A DNA stretch of 26,700 nt from Desulfobacterales bacterium (GCA_030145595.1 JAQYVG010000006.1:1-26700), one strand, 5' to 3'; counted from the first letter of the stretch, positions 8,162 through 16,347 are shown. Notes: generated from the letters alone by a model not told the origin. Numbers and translations: made by a program.

Positions 8162-9113
8162 TCACAACAAACTGATCGTTTCACACGCTCCTTTCTGGCA
8201 CAATGGCAGCAGCATATCGGTCCGCAGCTATCACACGATGATCGCAGCGCTGCCCGCCGTTTTAATAGGAATCTTCCAGTACGGCCCCAGAGCTCTCGGT
8301 GTGGTCTCGCTGTCCATTTCCTTAGCAATTATCTGGGAGCTGGCTATCAACAAAGTAACCCGGCGAACCGTCAGCATCGGAGACGGCAATGCCGCCCTGA
8401 TCGGCCTTTTATTTGCCATGCTGCTGCCGGCGACATCTCCCTGGTGGCTGGTGGCTACCGGCACTTTCGTGGCCGTGGTTATCGGCAAGCATATTTACGG
8501 CGGCATCGGCGGCAATCCCTTCAACCCGGTCCTTATCGGGTTTGCCATCCTCATGGTGGCATGGAGGGATTTTTTTGATTTTAATGAAGTCCTGGTTAAC
8601 TACGACCTTGGTTTTGCCATGGTCTATCCGCTGGCCGCTGCCAAACATCTGGGGACAGCCGGCATCGAGTCCTTCAGCACAGCGGGCCTGCTGCTGGGTC
8701 AGCAGACCGGCGGCATCGGGTCAAACTTTGGACTGGGTCTTATCTTAGGCGGTATGTATCTGATTGCCCGCGGGTTTATCCGCTGGGAAATTTCGCTTTC
8801 CTTTTTGGCGGGTGTCTTTATTACCGCTCTTTTGTTTCATATCAACAATTCCGAGCTGTATGCCGGCCCGTTCTTTCATCTCTTTACCGGCTATACGCTG
8901 ATCGGCGCATTTTTTCTGGCGCCTGAGGACTCATCATCTCCGGTCAACTTTATCCCCATGCTGATTTTCGGTGTTGGTGCGGGGATAATGACCGTGCTGA
9001 TAAGAAATATAGGCTCCTTTGTTGACGGTGTTCCGTTTGCAATTCTGCTGATGAATCTTGTCAATCCGATCTGTGATAAAATCAGACCAAAAGCACTGGG
9101 AAAGGTTGGGTAA
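8154..9113 (+). CDS. rnfD: Rnf electron transport complex subunit D
   Basis: RnfD is an integral membrane subunit that carries a covalently bound FMN and belongs to the ion-translocating core. The 319-residue protein has about eight or nine spans and the family motif GGIGGNPFNPVLIG (116-129). The flavinylation region, normally S-x-A-T-P, reads ESFSTAGLLLG; Thr176 is the candidate FMN-bearing residue, although the following Pro is replaced. The start overlaps the end of rnfC by eight bases, so translation is coupled. rnfG begins one base after the stop. No apbE flavin transferase gene, which would be needed to attach the FMN, is in this window. Confidence 0.93.
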   Translation: MLNHNKLIVSHAPFWHNGSSISVRSYHTMIAALPAVLIGIFQYGPRALGVVSLSISLAIIWELAINKVTRRTVSIGDGNAALIGLLFAMLLPATSPWWLVATGTFVAVVIGKHIYGGIGGNPFNPVLIGFAILMVAWRDFFDFNEVLVNYDLGFAMVYPLAAAKHLGTAGIESFSTAGLLLGQQTGGIGSNFGLGLILGGMYLIARGFIRWEISLSFLAGVFITALLFHINNSELYAGPFFHLFTGYTLIGAFFLAPEDSSSPVNFIPMLIFGVGAGIMTVLIRNIGSFVDGVPFAILLMNLVNPICDKIRPKALGKVG

Positions 9114-9114
9114 C

Positions 9115-9708
9115 ATGCGAGAATTAGTGACAATGGTGGTTGTTCTGACGGTTTTAAGCGCTTTTTCGGGCGGCTTGCTTTCCGGCCTGCGAGATGCAAC
9201 CGCTGCCCGGATCGAAGTGCAGCAGCTAAAATTTGTAAAAGGCCCTGCAATTAAATCGATTCTAAAAGGCGTATCCAATGATCCCATTGCCGATCGGTTT
9301 GTTCTTAAGGACGGCGACATAGAGCGGAAATTTTTCGTCGGAAAATTTGATGGCAAGGCCAATACAATTGTCCTTGAAAGCTTCGGAAAGGGATACGGCG
9401 GTGACATCGGCCTGATGATCGGCATCAATATGGAAGATGACAAGATTGTCGGCGCGAGTGTAACCACCCACAGTGAAACCCCGGGGCTGGGAGCTACGGC
9501 CAAGGATGATCCCGGTTTTGTGTCTCAATTTAAAGGCTTGTCCATCAATGAGACGTTTAAAGTCACCAATGACGGCGGCAAGGTCAATGCCATGAGCGGT
9601 GCCACCATTACATCGCGGGCTTTATGTGCAGCCGGATCCGGAGCCGGCACGATCTATCAAAAGCTGAAACCTCAACTTGCTGAGAAGATAAAGGAATTTA
9701 ACGAATAA
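9115..9708 (+). CDS. rnfG: Rnf electron transport complex subunit G
   Basis: RnfG is a single-span subunit whose bulk lies on the outer side of the membrane and carries covalent FMN. The 197-residue protein starts with a hydrophobic helix (residues 3-22) and has the FMN-binding domain ending in SGATITS, with Thr164 as the likely attachment residue. The family motif HSETPGLG appears at about residues 121-128. The start is the ATG at 9115, directly after the rnfD stop; a longer frame beginning at 9058 lies inside rnfD and would remove the N-terminal membrane helix from its normal place. Being on the outer face, RnfG is the natural contact for the cytochrome encoded at the head of the operon. 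Confidence 0.93.
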   Translation: MRELVTMVVVLTVLSAFSGGLLSGLRDATAARIEVQQLKFVKGPAIKSILKGVSNDPIADRFVLKDGDIERKFFVGKFDGKANTIVLESFGKGYGGDIGLMIGINMEDDKIVGASVTTHSETPGLGATAKDDPGFVSQFKGLSINETFKVTNDGGKVNAMSGATITSRALCAAGSGAGTIYQKLKPQLAEKIKEFNE

Positions 9709-9719
9709 GGGAGATCAAG

Positions 9720-10343
9720 ATGGCAAAAACATTCACACAGGAATTTACTAAAGGTCTGTGGGAAGAAATAGCGCCGTTTCGGCTGGTGCTGGGTTTGTGT
9801 CCGGTACTGGGGGTTACCACCACCGTGGAAAACGGTATTGGAATGGGCCTGGCCACAACGTTCGTGCTGGTATTTTCCAACCTTCTGGTGGCGTCATTGC
9901 GCAATATCATTCCGTCCAAAGTTAGAATCGCCTGTTATATCATCATTATTGCAACGTTTGTTGTCGTTACCGAACTGCTGATGCAGGCCTTTGCCTACCC
10001 CCTGTTTCTAAAACTGGGCGTGTTTATCCCCCTGATTGTTGTAAATTGTATCGTACTGGGACGGGCGGAAGCTTTTGCCTCCAAAAACAGTATTTCGTTT
10101 TCAATTGCGGACGGCCTGGGGATCGGCATCGGTTTTACCCTTTCTTTAGCGGCTCTCGGTGCTGTACGTGAATTGATCGGTGCCAACAATTTAACCCTTT
10201 GGACGACACCCACTTCCGTTATCGGCCTTCAAGAAGTATTTGGTGCGAACTTTGAACCGTTTGCGTTCATGGTTCAAGCCCCGGGGGCCTTTGTCTGTTT
10301 AGGGTTAATGCTCTGCGGCATGAATCTTTTAGGAAGCAAATAG
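9720..10343 (+). CDS. rnfE: Rnf electron transport complex subunit E
   Basis: RnfE is one of the pair of homologous six-span membrane subunits (with RnfA) that hold a shared iron-sulfur centre in the membrane and form the ion channel core. The 207-residue protein shows the conserved segments GLCPVLG (about residues 25-31) and VNCIVLGRAEAFA (about 108-120); the cysteines in them are the expected cluster ligands. Length is normal. An AAGGGAG site precedes the ATG, and the gene sits 11 bases after rnfG. Confidence 0.94.
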   Translation: MAKTFTQEFTKGLWEEIAPFRLVLGLCPVLGVTTTVENGIGMGLATTFVLVFSNLLVASLRNIIPSKVRIACYIIIIATFVVVTELLMQAFAYPLFLKLGVFIPLIVVNCIVLGRAEAFASKNSISFSIADGLGIGIGFTLSLAALGAVRELIGANNLTLWTTPTSVIGLQEVFGANFEPFAFMVQAPGAFVCLGLMLCGMNLLGSK

Positions 10344-10353
10344 GAGTAAATCA

Positions 10354-10926
10354 ATGGGCTACATGGAAATTCTTATCGGCGGCATCTTTGTAAACAATAT
10401 TTTGCTGGCCCAGTTTTTGGGCAACTGCCCCTTTCTGGGCACATCCAAAAAGATGGAAACCGCCGTCGGCATGGCCATGGCGGTGGTCTTTGTCCTGGTG
10501 TTGGCCGGGGTTATCACCTGGGTGCTTTACGCCTTTTTTCTGGTACCGTTCAAACTGGTATATCTGCGGACGATAGCGTTTATTCTGGTGATTGCATCCC
10601 TGGTACAGTTTGTAGAAATGTTTCTAAAAAAGAGCATCCCGGCCCTGTACGCCGGACTCGGCATCTTTCTGCCGTTGATTACCACCAACTGTGCCGTGTT
10701 TGGTGCGTGTATTTTAAATATCGATAAAGAACTGAACTTTATGAAAACCCTGGTTCAGTCAACTGCCTATGCCGTAGGATTCGGTCTGGCACTGATTCTT
10801 TTTGCAGGTGTGCGTGAACGCATCATTCTGGCCCGGGTGCCGAAACCGCTTCAGGATACGTCCATCGGACTGGTAACCGCCGGTATTCTGTCCCTCACCT
10901 TTTATGCATTCAAAGGGATGATTTAA
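10354..10926 (+). CDS. rnfA: Rnf electron transport complex subunit A
   Basis: RnfA is the six-span partner of RnfE. The 190-residue protein has the characteristic NNILLAQFLGNCPFLGTS near the N-terminus (GNCPFLG) and TTNCAVFGACI in the middle; the cysteines of these two segments are the expected ligands of the intramembrane iron-sulfur centre. Length and helix pattern are standard. The gene starts 10 bases after rnfE and ends 10 bases before rnfB. Confidence 0.95.
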   Translation: MGYMEILIGGIFVNNILLAQFLGNCPFLGTSKKMETAVGMAMAVVFVLVLAGVITWVLYAFFLVPFKLVYLRTIAFILVIASLVQFVEMFLKKSIPALYAGLGIFLPLITTNCAVFGACILNIDKELNFMKTLVQSTAYAVGFGLALILFAGVRERIILARVPKPLQDTSIGLVTAGILSLTFYAFKGMI

Positions 10927-10936
10927 GGAGGATATA

Positions 10937-13030
10937 GTGTTAGAAGCTATTTTATTTATGTTGGGTTTGGGGGCTGGCTGCGGAGCCGTGCTCAGTGCGG
11001 CCTCAAAAGTATTTTATGTTTATGAGGACCCCCGAATCGCCATAGTGGAAGGACATACGGCCGCCGCCAATTGCGGTGGCTGCGGATATGCCGGATGTTC
11101 GGCAGCAGCGGTTGCCGTGGTGGCCGGTGAAGCACCGCCCAGCGTCTGCATTGTTGCCGGTCCCGAAACCACCGCCAATATTGCTTCAGTCATGGGAGTC
11201 GATCCGGGCACGGCAGAGCCTCTGCTTTCTTACAATACGTGTGACGGCGGCGACCGCGCCGACAACAAATTTCATTACATGGGGATTGGTTCATGCCAGG
11301 CCCTTTCCTCCCTGTATGGCGGCCAGCGGGAATGCCCCATCGGATGCCTCGGCTTAGGCGATTGTGTGCGGGCCTGTGCCTTTGACGCTCTAATAATCGG
11401 CTCTCATGGGTACCCGGTTGTGAACGAACATAAATGTGTGGGATGCGGTGCCTGCGAAAAAGTATGCCCCAAGGATATCATGGAAATCAAGACCATGTCC
11501 CAAAGGCTGCTCCATCTCAACCAGTTCGACGACCGCATCGCTCCCTGCCAGCAGACCTGTCCGGCCGAAATCGACATCCCCAAATATATTATGCAGATCA
11601 AACACGGCGACTACGAAGGCGCGGTCAACACTATCCGGGAGCGTAATCCGCTGCTGCTCTCCTGCGGCCGGGTCTGCCCTCACCCGTGTGAGGTCAAATG
11701 CCGCCGAGGGCTTGAAGACCAGGCCGTCTCTATCAATCAGCTCAAACGCTTTGTGGCCGACCATGAAATGAATTCTGGATCACGCCTGCCCGTATCCGTT
11801 GCCCCCTCTACCGGCAAGAAAGCGGCTGTTATCGGCGGCGGCCCGGCTGGATTGAGCTGTGCCTTTTTTCTGCGCCGTCTCGGTCATGACGTCACAATCT
11901 TTGACGACAATCCCAAACTCGGCGGCATGATTCGCTACGGAATCCCGGAATACCGGCTGCCCAAGGAAGTTCTGGCCTGGGAAACCCAGGGAATTCTGGA
12001 TCTGGGAGTCGAACATAAACCCAACGTAAAACTCGGTCGCGACTTTGACATTGGAGCATTGATCGCCTCCGGATTCGACACTGTTTTCCTGGGTATCGGC
12101 GCCTGGAAGGATTACACTCTGGGGGTTGAAGGTGAAAATCTTAAAGGCTGTTATACAGGAATCAATTTTTTAACCAATTTTGCCACATGGCAGCAGGAAA
12201 AGCCTAATGATCCACGGCCCTTTGTCGGCCAAAAGTGCGTGGTCATCGGCGGCGGAAATACGGCCGTCGACTGTGTTCGTACCCTGGTGCGCCTGGGTGC
12301 CGAGGAAGTGTCGATTGTCTATCGCCGTACCCGCACAGAGATGCCGGCCAACGAAGTTGAAATCGTCGCCGCCGAACATGAAGGCATCAATTTCGTCTTC
12401 CTGGCAGCCCCGACCAAGGTCATTGAAGACGAGGACGGCAATGCTACCGGACTTGAATACCTGAAGATGGAGCTTGGTGAGCCGGATGACAGCGGCAGAC
12501 GCCGCCCGGTACCGATTGAAGGCTCCGAGACCGTTCTTGAGATCGATATGCTGATTACGGCCATCGGTCAGGGTCCGGACGTGTTTTTCAAGGAAGAAAA
12601 CAAAATGCTCGACGCGGACCTGAAACTAACCCGTTGGAGCACCATTGATTGTGAGGACGAGATCGCTCTGCAGGCCAGCATCCCTTACATTTTTACCGGC
12701 GGTGACTCCGCCACCGGAGCCGACCTGGTGGTATCCGCCATCGGCGCCGGAAGACGGGCCGCCCGATCCATCCACATGTACCTGGCCGGCGAGGATCTCA
12801 CGCCGCCTGAAAAAACGCTGTTTACAAATAATATACCAGAATCGATTTTTGATTCAGTGCCGGGAATCGTCAAAGAGAAGCGGACACCGATGCCCGAACT
12901 CCCTGTGGATGAACGCATTAAATCGTTTGTGGAAGCGGACCTTGTTATCACTGAAAAAGATGCTCTTTATGAGTCGAGCCGTTGCTTAAACTGTTGTATT
13001 TACTGCTATAACCCTGACAACACCACTTGA
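10937..13030 (+). CDS. rnfB: RnfB fused to a GltD/NfnB-like NAD(P)H:FAD oxidoreductase
   Basis: This 697-residue protein joins two modules. Residues 1-185 are RnfB: an N-terminal membrane helix, a four-cysteine cluster site (Cys46, 49, 54, 71) and a ferredoxin-like pair of 4Fe-4S motifs (Cys133, 137, 143, 147 and Cys167, 170, 173, 177). Residues about 190-280 match the GltD N-terminal iron-sulfur domain (Cys204, 208, 243, 247, 251, 255; CGRVCPHPCE). Residues 295-620 are the flavin/nicotinamide part: FAD site GGGPAGLS (300-307), NAD(P) site GGGNTAVD (438-445) followed by YRRTR (462-466), whose arginines suggest NADPH, and the closing FAD motif FTGGDSATG (586-594). A last cysteine group, CLNCCIYC (683-690), could hold one more cluster. 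GTG start with AAGGAGGA at 10925-10932. Ordinary RnfB is about 280 residues or less and has no such domain. Confidence 0.93.
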   Translation: MLEAILFMLGLGAGCGAVLSAASKVFYVYEDPRIAIVEGHTAAANCGGCGYAGCSAAAVAVVAGEAPPSVCIVAGPETTANIASVMGVDPGTAEPLLSYNTCDGGDRADNKFHYMGIGSCQALSSLYGGQRECPIGCLGLGDCVRACAFDALIIGSHGYPVVNEHKCVGCGACEKVCPKDIMEIKTMSQRLLHLNQFDDRIAPCQQTCPAEIDIPKYIMQIKHGDYEGAVNTIRERNPLLLSCGRVCPHPCEVKCRRGLEDQAVSINQLKRFVADHEMNSGSRLPVSVAPSTGKKAAVIGGGPAGLSCAFFLRRLGHDVTIFDDNPKLGGMIRYGIPEYRLPKEVLAWETQGILDLGVEHKPNVKLGRDFDIGALIASGFDTVFLGIGAWKDYTLGVEGENLKGCYTGINFLTNFATWQQEKPNDPRPFVGQKCVVIGGGNTAVDCVRTLVRLGAEEVSIVYRRTRTEMPANEVEIVAAEHEGINFVFLAAPTKVIEDEDGNATGLEYLKMELGEPDDSGRRRPVPIEGSETVLEIDMLITAIGQGPDVFFKEENKMLDADLKLTRWSTIDCEDEIALQASIPYIFTGGDSATGADLVVSAIGAGRRAARSIHMYLAGEDLTPPEKTLFTNNIPESIFDSVPGIVKEKRTPMPELPVDERIKSFVEADLVITEKDALYESSRCLNCCIYCYNPDNTT

Positions 13031-13060
13031 AGCGAATAGAGGGAATTAGGGTGTCTTTCC

Positions 13061-13102
13061 GAGCGCAAAGCGAAATCTCTTCGCTTTGCGCTCTTTTTTT
13101 TT
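13061..13102 (+). terminator. Strong intrinsic terminator after the rnf operon
   Basis: GAGCGCAAAGCGAA (13061-13074) and TTCGCTTTGCGCTC (13080-13093) form a perfect 14-base-pair stem with a 5-base loop, followed by nine T. It lies 30 bases after the rnfB stop. The end of the T run overlaps the stop codon of the convergent zinc-ribbon gene. Confidence 0.93.
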
Positions 13103-13412
13103 AAAAGAGTCCCAGCGCTTTGGCTTGATCCCAAACCTGTAGGTAATAATCTTTCATAATAAAATAAGACCAAACAGTAAGCGCAATAACTATAAACGAA
13201 ACTACTACCTTTGTGGTTGTTTTATAACGTGGATGAAACCAAATCAGCGGCAATGCAAATGGGCCAAAGGAGAGGAGCGCAATCACAACAATTGTGGTAG
13301 AAAAATACCATTTTGTTTGGGCTTGATCGGATTGATTTAGAATCTCGCCGCAAAAAGGGCATTTAGGGGCCTCTTTTTCTATTTCCCCTATACAAGAAGG
13401 ACACGTTTTCAT
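13101..13412 (-). CDS. Zinc-ribbon protein with two membrane spans
   Basis: This 103-residue protein begins with a CxxC...CxxC zinc ribbon (Cys4, 7, 18, 21; KTCPSCIGEIEKEAPKCPFC) and continues with two hydrophobic spans, at about residues 37-58 and 67-86. Such proteins are common and mostly uncharacterised. The ATG at 13412 is chosen because GGAAGAGAA precedes it and the zinc ribbon starts right there; a longer open frame to 13571 runs over the upstream lipoprotein gene and is not credible. It starts 16 bases after the lipoprotein stop, so the two are probably co-transcribed. Function is unknown. Confidence 0.75.
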   Translation of the reverse strand: MKTCPSCIGEIEKEAPKCPFCGEILNQSDQAQTKWYFSTTIVVIALLSFGPFALPLIWFHPRYKTTTKVVVSFIVIALTVWSYFIMKDYYLQVWDQAKALGLF

Positions 13413-13428
13413 AGATTCTCTTCCATCA

Positions 13429-13977
13429 TCATTTCCCGGGACGTACGGCAAAGCCCCGATTTCTTTCAGCGTAACCTCGGCTGGTCCATTTATCAAGACC
13501 ATAGCTGAAGCTGAAGAGCCGCGCAAAAGATCCCTTCGTCTCCCCGGACCAGACCCAGCTCCCGGTTGCATTTGCTAAAACAGTTATGTCGCCTTGCTGA
13601 TAGAGAGTTTTCAGTTCCTCCATGGTAGGCATGCGCCAACCGCCGCCATCAACTGTAAGGCTTTGCACCCAAGACCGGGCCTCATCCCAAGTTGTATCTC
13701 TGTCCGGCCCGGCAACCCATTCAAAACCAGGCTTTGCATCTTGGGCCCCGTCCGGTTCTGACTGATAATTTTCAGGTCGACCGGACCTAATTTCATGATC
13801 TGTATATTTTTTTTTGCTTACTGGTTGAGAGATAAGAGAATCTTCTATATATATATCCGGCTTTGAATATTTCTTAAACCCTTCTGTTTTCAAAATATAA
13901 GGATCTTCGATATGTGGTGACACGCATCCTTCAAGCAATAATAGCATAGCCAGCAAAAAGCCAAAATACTTCTTCAT
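13429..13977 (-). CDS. DUF1566 (Lcl-like C-terminal) domain lipoprotein
   Basis: This 182-residue protein has a lipoprotein signal peptide with the lipobox LLEGC (Cys18), so it should be anchored to a membrane outside the cytoplasm. Residues about 90-180 match the DUF1566 fold: TTWDEARSWVQ, GGGWRMPTMEELKTL, WVWSGETK and the ending RGFAVRPGK. This domain is frequent in secreted proteins of Deltaproteobacteria and has no defined biochemical role. Residues 19-88 are polar linker. It precedes the zinc-ribbon gene and is about 80 bases downstream of khpA. Confidence 0.82.
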   Translation of the reverse strand: MKKYFGFLLAMLLLLEGCVSPHIEDPYILKTEGFKKYSKPDIYIEDSLISQPVSKKKYTDHEIRSGRPENYQSEPDGAQDAKPGFEWVAGPDRDTTWDEARSWVQSLTVDGGGWRMPTMEELKTLYQQGDITVLANATGSWVWSGETKGSFARLFSFSYGLDKWTSRGYAERNRGFAVRPGK

Positions 13978-14055
13978 AGAAACACAAAAAGAGCTCTAGC
14001 AAGAAAGCAGAAATGCCCAGCAGATATGAGCACACCCTCTATGAAAACTATGGCA

Positions 14056-14286
14056 CTATTCTAAAATTTCAAGAACAGCTCGGTTTTTTATTTTGGCAGA
14101 AGCAGCGCTTAATATGGTCCGTATGGCTCGCGCAGTCCGGCCCTGCTTGCCGATTATCTTCCCAATATCCTCTTTGGCCACTTTAAGTTCTATTACCGAG
14201 ATCTGAGTACCCGCTACTTCTGTAACTACCACCTGCTCCGGATGGTCAACCAATGCCTGTGCAATGCGTGTGATTAAGTTTTTCAA
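14056..14286 (-). CDS. khpA: KH-domain RNA-binding protein KhpA
   Basis: The 76-residue protein is a single KH domain with the GxxG loop in IGKIIGKQGRTARAIRTIL. KhpA is a small RNA-binding protein that usually works with KhpB (Jag). The start is a TTG at 14286-14284, with AAAGGAG seven bases upstream. The frame continues open to 14520, but that extension (about 78 codons) is hydrophobic, unlike the family, and would bury the ribosome site. khpA normally lies between rpsP and rimM; here it is alone, 364 bases from rluD. Confidence 0.87.
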   Translation of the reverse strand: MKNLITRIAQALVDHPEQVVVTEVAGTQISVIELKVAKEDIGKIIGKQGRTARAIRTILSAASAKIKNRAVLEILE

Positions 14287-14650
14287 AGCTGCATCTCCTT
14301 TATCGACAGTTGAGAAGAACTTAGGACCCTCGCCCTGTTGGAGTAAGGTAAGGATATAATAAAAAAATGCTAAACTCAAGGTGAATCGCAAGGTATATAT
14401 TGCGGTCTCATAAATATGTTCCGATTGAGTCATTTCGGGGCAATGTCCGTTGATAGTTGTCAGCTGTCCGTAGCATGGGACATAAAATGATGCAAATTCA
14501 AGTAGATGTGAAAGCACCATCGTTGAAACCTATGCTCGATCTAAGCATTTAAAAACGAGAATGCAACTGACCATGGACAATGAACTAAGGACACAGGGCG
14601 TTTTTGTAATGTTCGTTTTTACGCGCTTTTATTTGCGAGTTATTGCCGAT
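14287..14650. other. Intergenic stretch between rluD and khpA
   Basis: These 364 bases hold no gene I can support. The - strand carries TTGAGT near 14378 and TATATC downstream of it with a 15-base spacer, a poor but possible promoter for khpA. Short open frames on either strand here have no recognisable product. I see no terminator hairpin for rluD. Confidence 0.4.
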
Positions 14651-15646
14651 CTAAACGAAATTGTCCGGGCGATGCCGGCTCTGTTTCTGAAGGCGCAAGG
14701 CACTTATCAGTGCTTGCATGTCTTGCGGGACAGGCGCTTCAAAGGTCACGGTTGTTTCCGTAACCGGATGGACAAATTCCAGGCACCGGGCATGCAGCAT
14801 CTGTCTGGTGACAGCACCGAAAATATCTGATAAGTCGCTACCTTTTGCAATGGTCTTCCGCGTCCTGCGGCCGCCGTATACGGTATCACCAACAATCGGA
14901 TGGCCGATGGCGGCGCAATGAACCCGAATCTGGTGAGTACGCCCGGTCTTTAAATTGAGATCGATCATAGTTGCACCCCAAAACCGTTCTTTGACCTGCC
15001 ATGTAGTTTCGGCCACACGGCTTTTGCGGCTTGCGGTCGACATCCGCTTTCTGTCGGTTGGATGGCGCCCCACGGGCAGCGAAATTGTACCTGAATCCGC
15101 CTGTATCTTGCCATGCACAAGCGCCAGATAGTCCTTTTTAATCTTTCTTGACTTGAATTGCCCGGCCAGGTGCTGAAGGGCAACAGCGTTTTTGGCAACG
15201 ACCAGAGTTCCGGAGGTGTCCTTATCGAGCCTATGCACAATCCCCGGCCTAAGCTCGCCGCCAATCCCTTCAAGATCAGGACAGTGATACAAAAGTCCAT
15301 GAACTAAAGTGCCGGTTAAATGCCCCGGCGCAGGATGGACGACAAGATCCGGCTGCTTGTTCACCACGATAAGATGCTTGTCTTCGTATAGAATGTCGAT
15401 CTTGATTGGTTCAGGTACCAGCTCCACCGGCCGGGGAGACGGTATGCGTCCACTAATTTCATCCCCTGGTCTCACCCTATAGCCGGGTTTTTTTTCAGAT
15501 CCCTGTACCCTTATGGCTCCACGGCGTATCAGATCGGCGGCAACAGCACGGCTGCAAGCAGCAATGTTCGAGGCAACAAACTGATCAAGGCGCCGGCCTG
15601 AGTCGGGCTCATCAACAAGAATTGTAAAAGCACTTGCAATGGGCAT
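14651..15646 (-). CDS. rluD: RluD-type 23S rRNA pseudouridine synthase
   Basis: This 331-residue enzyme of the RluA family converts uridines to pseudouridine in 23S rRNA. An S4 RNA-binding domain occupies residues about 17-80. The catalytic domain follows, with the signature HRLDKDTSG (138-146) and Asp141 as the nucleophile. GRTHQIRVHCAAIGHPIVGDTVYG is the usual second conserved block. It starts 17 bases after the carD stop and so is likely co-transcribed with it. RluD is the closest well-known relative by length and S4 domain, but the exact target uridines cannot be told from sequence. Confidence 0.92.
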   Translation of the reverse strand: MPIASAFTILVDEPDSGRRLDQFVASNIAACSRAVAADLIRRGAIRVQGSEKKPGYRVRPGDEISGRIPSPRPVELVPEPIKIDILYEDKHLIVVNKQPDLVVHPAPGHLTGTLVHGLLYHCPDLEGIGGELRPGIVHRLDKDTSGTLVVAKNAVALQHLAGQFKSRKIKKDYLALVHGKIQADSGTISLPVGRHPTDRKRMSTASRKSRVAETTWQVKERFWGATMIDLNLKTGRTHQIRVHCAAIGHPIVGDTVYGGRRTRKTIAKGSDLSDIFGAVTRQMLHARCLEFVHPVTETTVTFEAPVPQDMQALISALRLQKQSRHRPDNFV

Positions 15647-15663
15647 ACTTGTGTCGGGGAGGG

Positions 15664-16263
15664 TTATTTGTCAGAATTATTACTATTTTTGGAGTTTTCG
15701 GATTTCTCGCTGTCTGGGTCTTCTTCAATTGCGAACAGGAGCTCGATCTCTGAAATAATGGTCTGTTCATCAGTATTTTTAGCAGTGGAAAGTTCCATTA
15801 CCAGCAGAAGCTGGGCCGTATCGAAAAGTTTGCGTTCGCCGAAAGAGAGATCTTTTGTTAATTTCAAAAGGGAAAGATCCCTGAACACCTCGGCAACATC
15901 ATAAAGTGAACCGGTCTTGATCTTGTCCATGTATTCTCGATAACGCCGATTCCAGGTCAGGGTTTCGGCGGGGGACTCACGCCGTTGCTTCATGACTTCG
16001 TATACTTTGGGGACCTCTTTTTCGTCTATGATATCCCTTAACCCCACCTGCTCCACGTTCCAGGTGGGAATCATAATGATCATGTCGTTTTCGAGTATTT
16101 TCATCATATAAAAGTCATGAGTTTCACCGTTGACAATCTTGGCTTCAATGGCATTAATCCGGCCAACACCGTGCGCGGGGTATACGGCAAGATCACCCAC
16201 CTTAAATTCCCTCACCTTTTGGTTGGTTGGTTTCGGCTGTTCCTTGACTTTTTTCTTATCCAT
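15664..16263 (-). CDS. carD: CarD family transcriptional regulator
   Basis: The 199-residue protein has the CarD/TRCF RNA-polymerase interaction domain (FKVGDLAVYPAHGVGRI, about residues 20-36, through about 80) and the helical C-terminal region that contacts promoter DNA (ETLTWNRRYREYMDKIKTGS and following). CarD/CdnL proteins bind the RNA polymerase beta subunit and stabilise open promoter complexes, especially at rRNA and growth-related promoters. The tail (about 180-199) is polar and Ser/Asn-rich, probably disordered. A good promoter lies about 85 bases upstream. Confidence 0.92.
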   Translation of the reverse strand: MDKKKVKEQPKPTNQKVREFKVGDLAVYPAHGVGRINAIEAKIVNGETHDFYMMKILENDMIIMIPTWNVEQVGLRDIIDEKEVPKVYEVMKQRRESPAETLTWNRRYREYMDKIKTGSLYDVAEVFRDLSLLKLTKDLSFGERKLFDTAQLLLVMELSTAKNTDEQTIISEIELLFAIEEDPDSEKSENSKNSNNSDK

Positions 16264-16347
16264 TTTTTTTTAATCTCGCTGTATATAAAGGTCTACGGTC
16301 ATTTTTGTCTGATGAATGACGAGGTCTGAATTTAAAAATGTATGTGA

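Noticed and set aside
8934..9503. A 189-codon - strand open frame opposite rnfD/rnfG
   Set aside because: Both + strand genes are clear Rnf subunits with correct motifs; the antisense product has no recognisable feature.
14287..14520. N-terminal extension of khpA with a hydrophobic segment
   Set aside because: KhpA proteins are about 76 residues, and AAAGGAG directly before the TTG at 14286 marks the true start.
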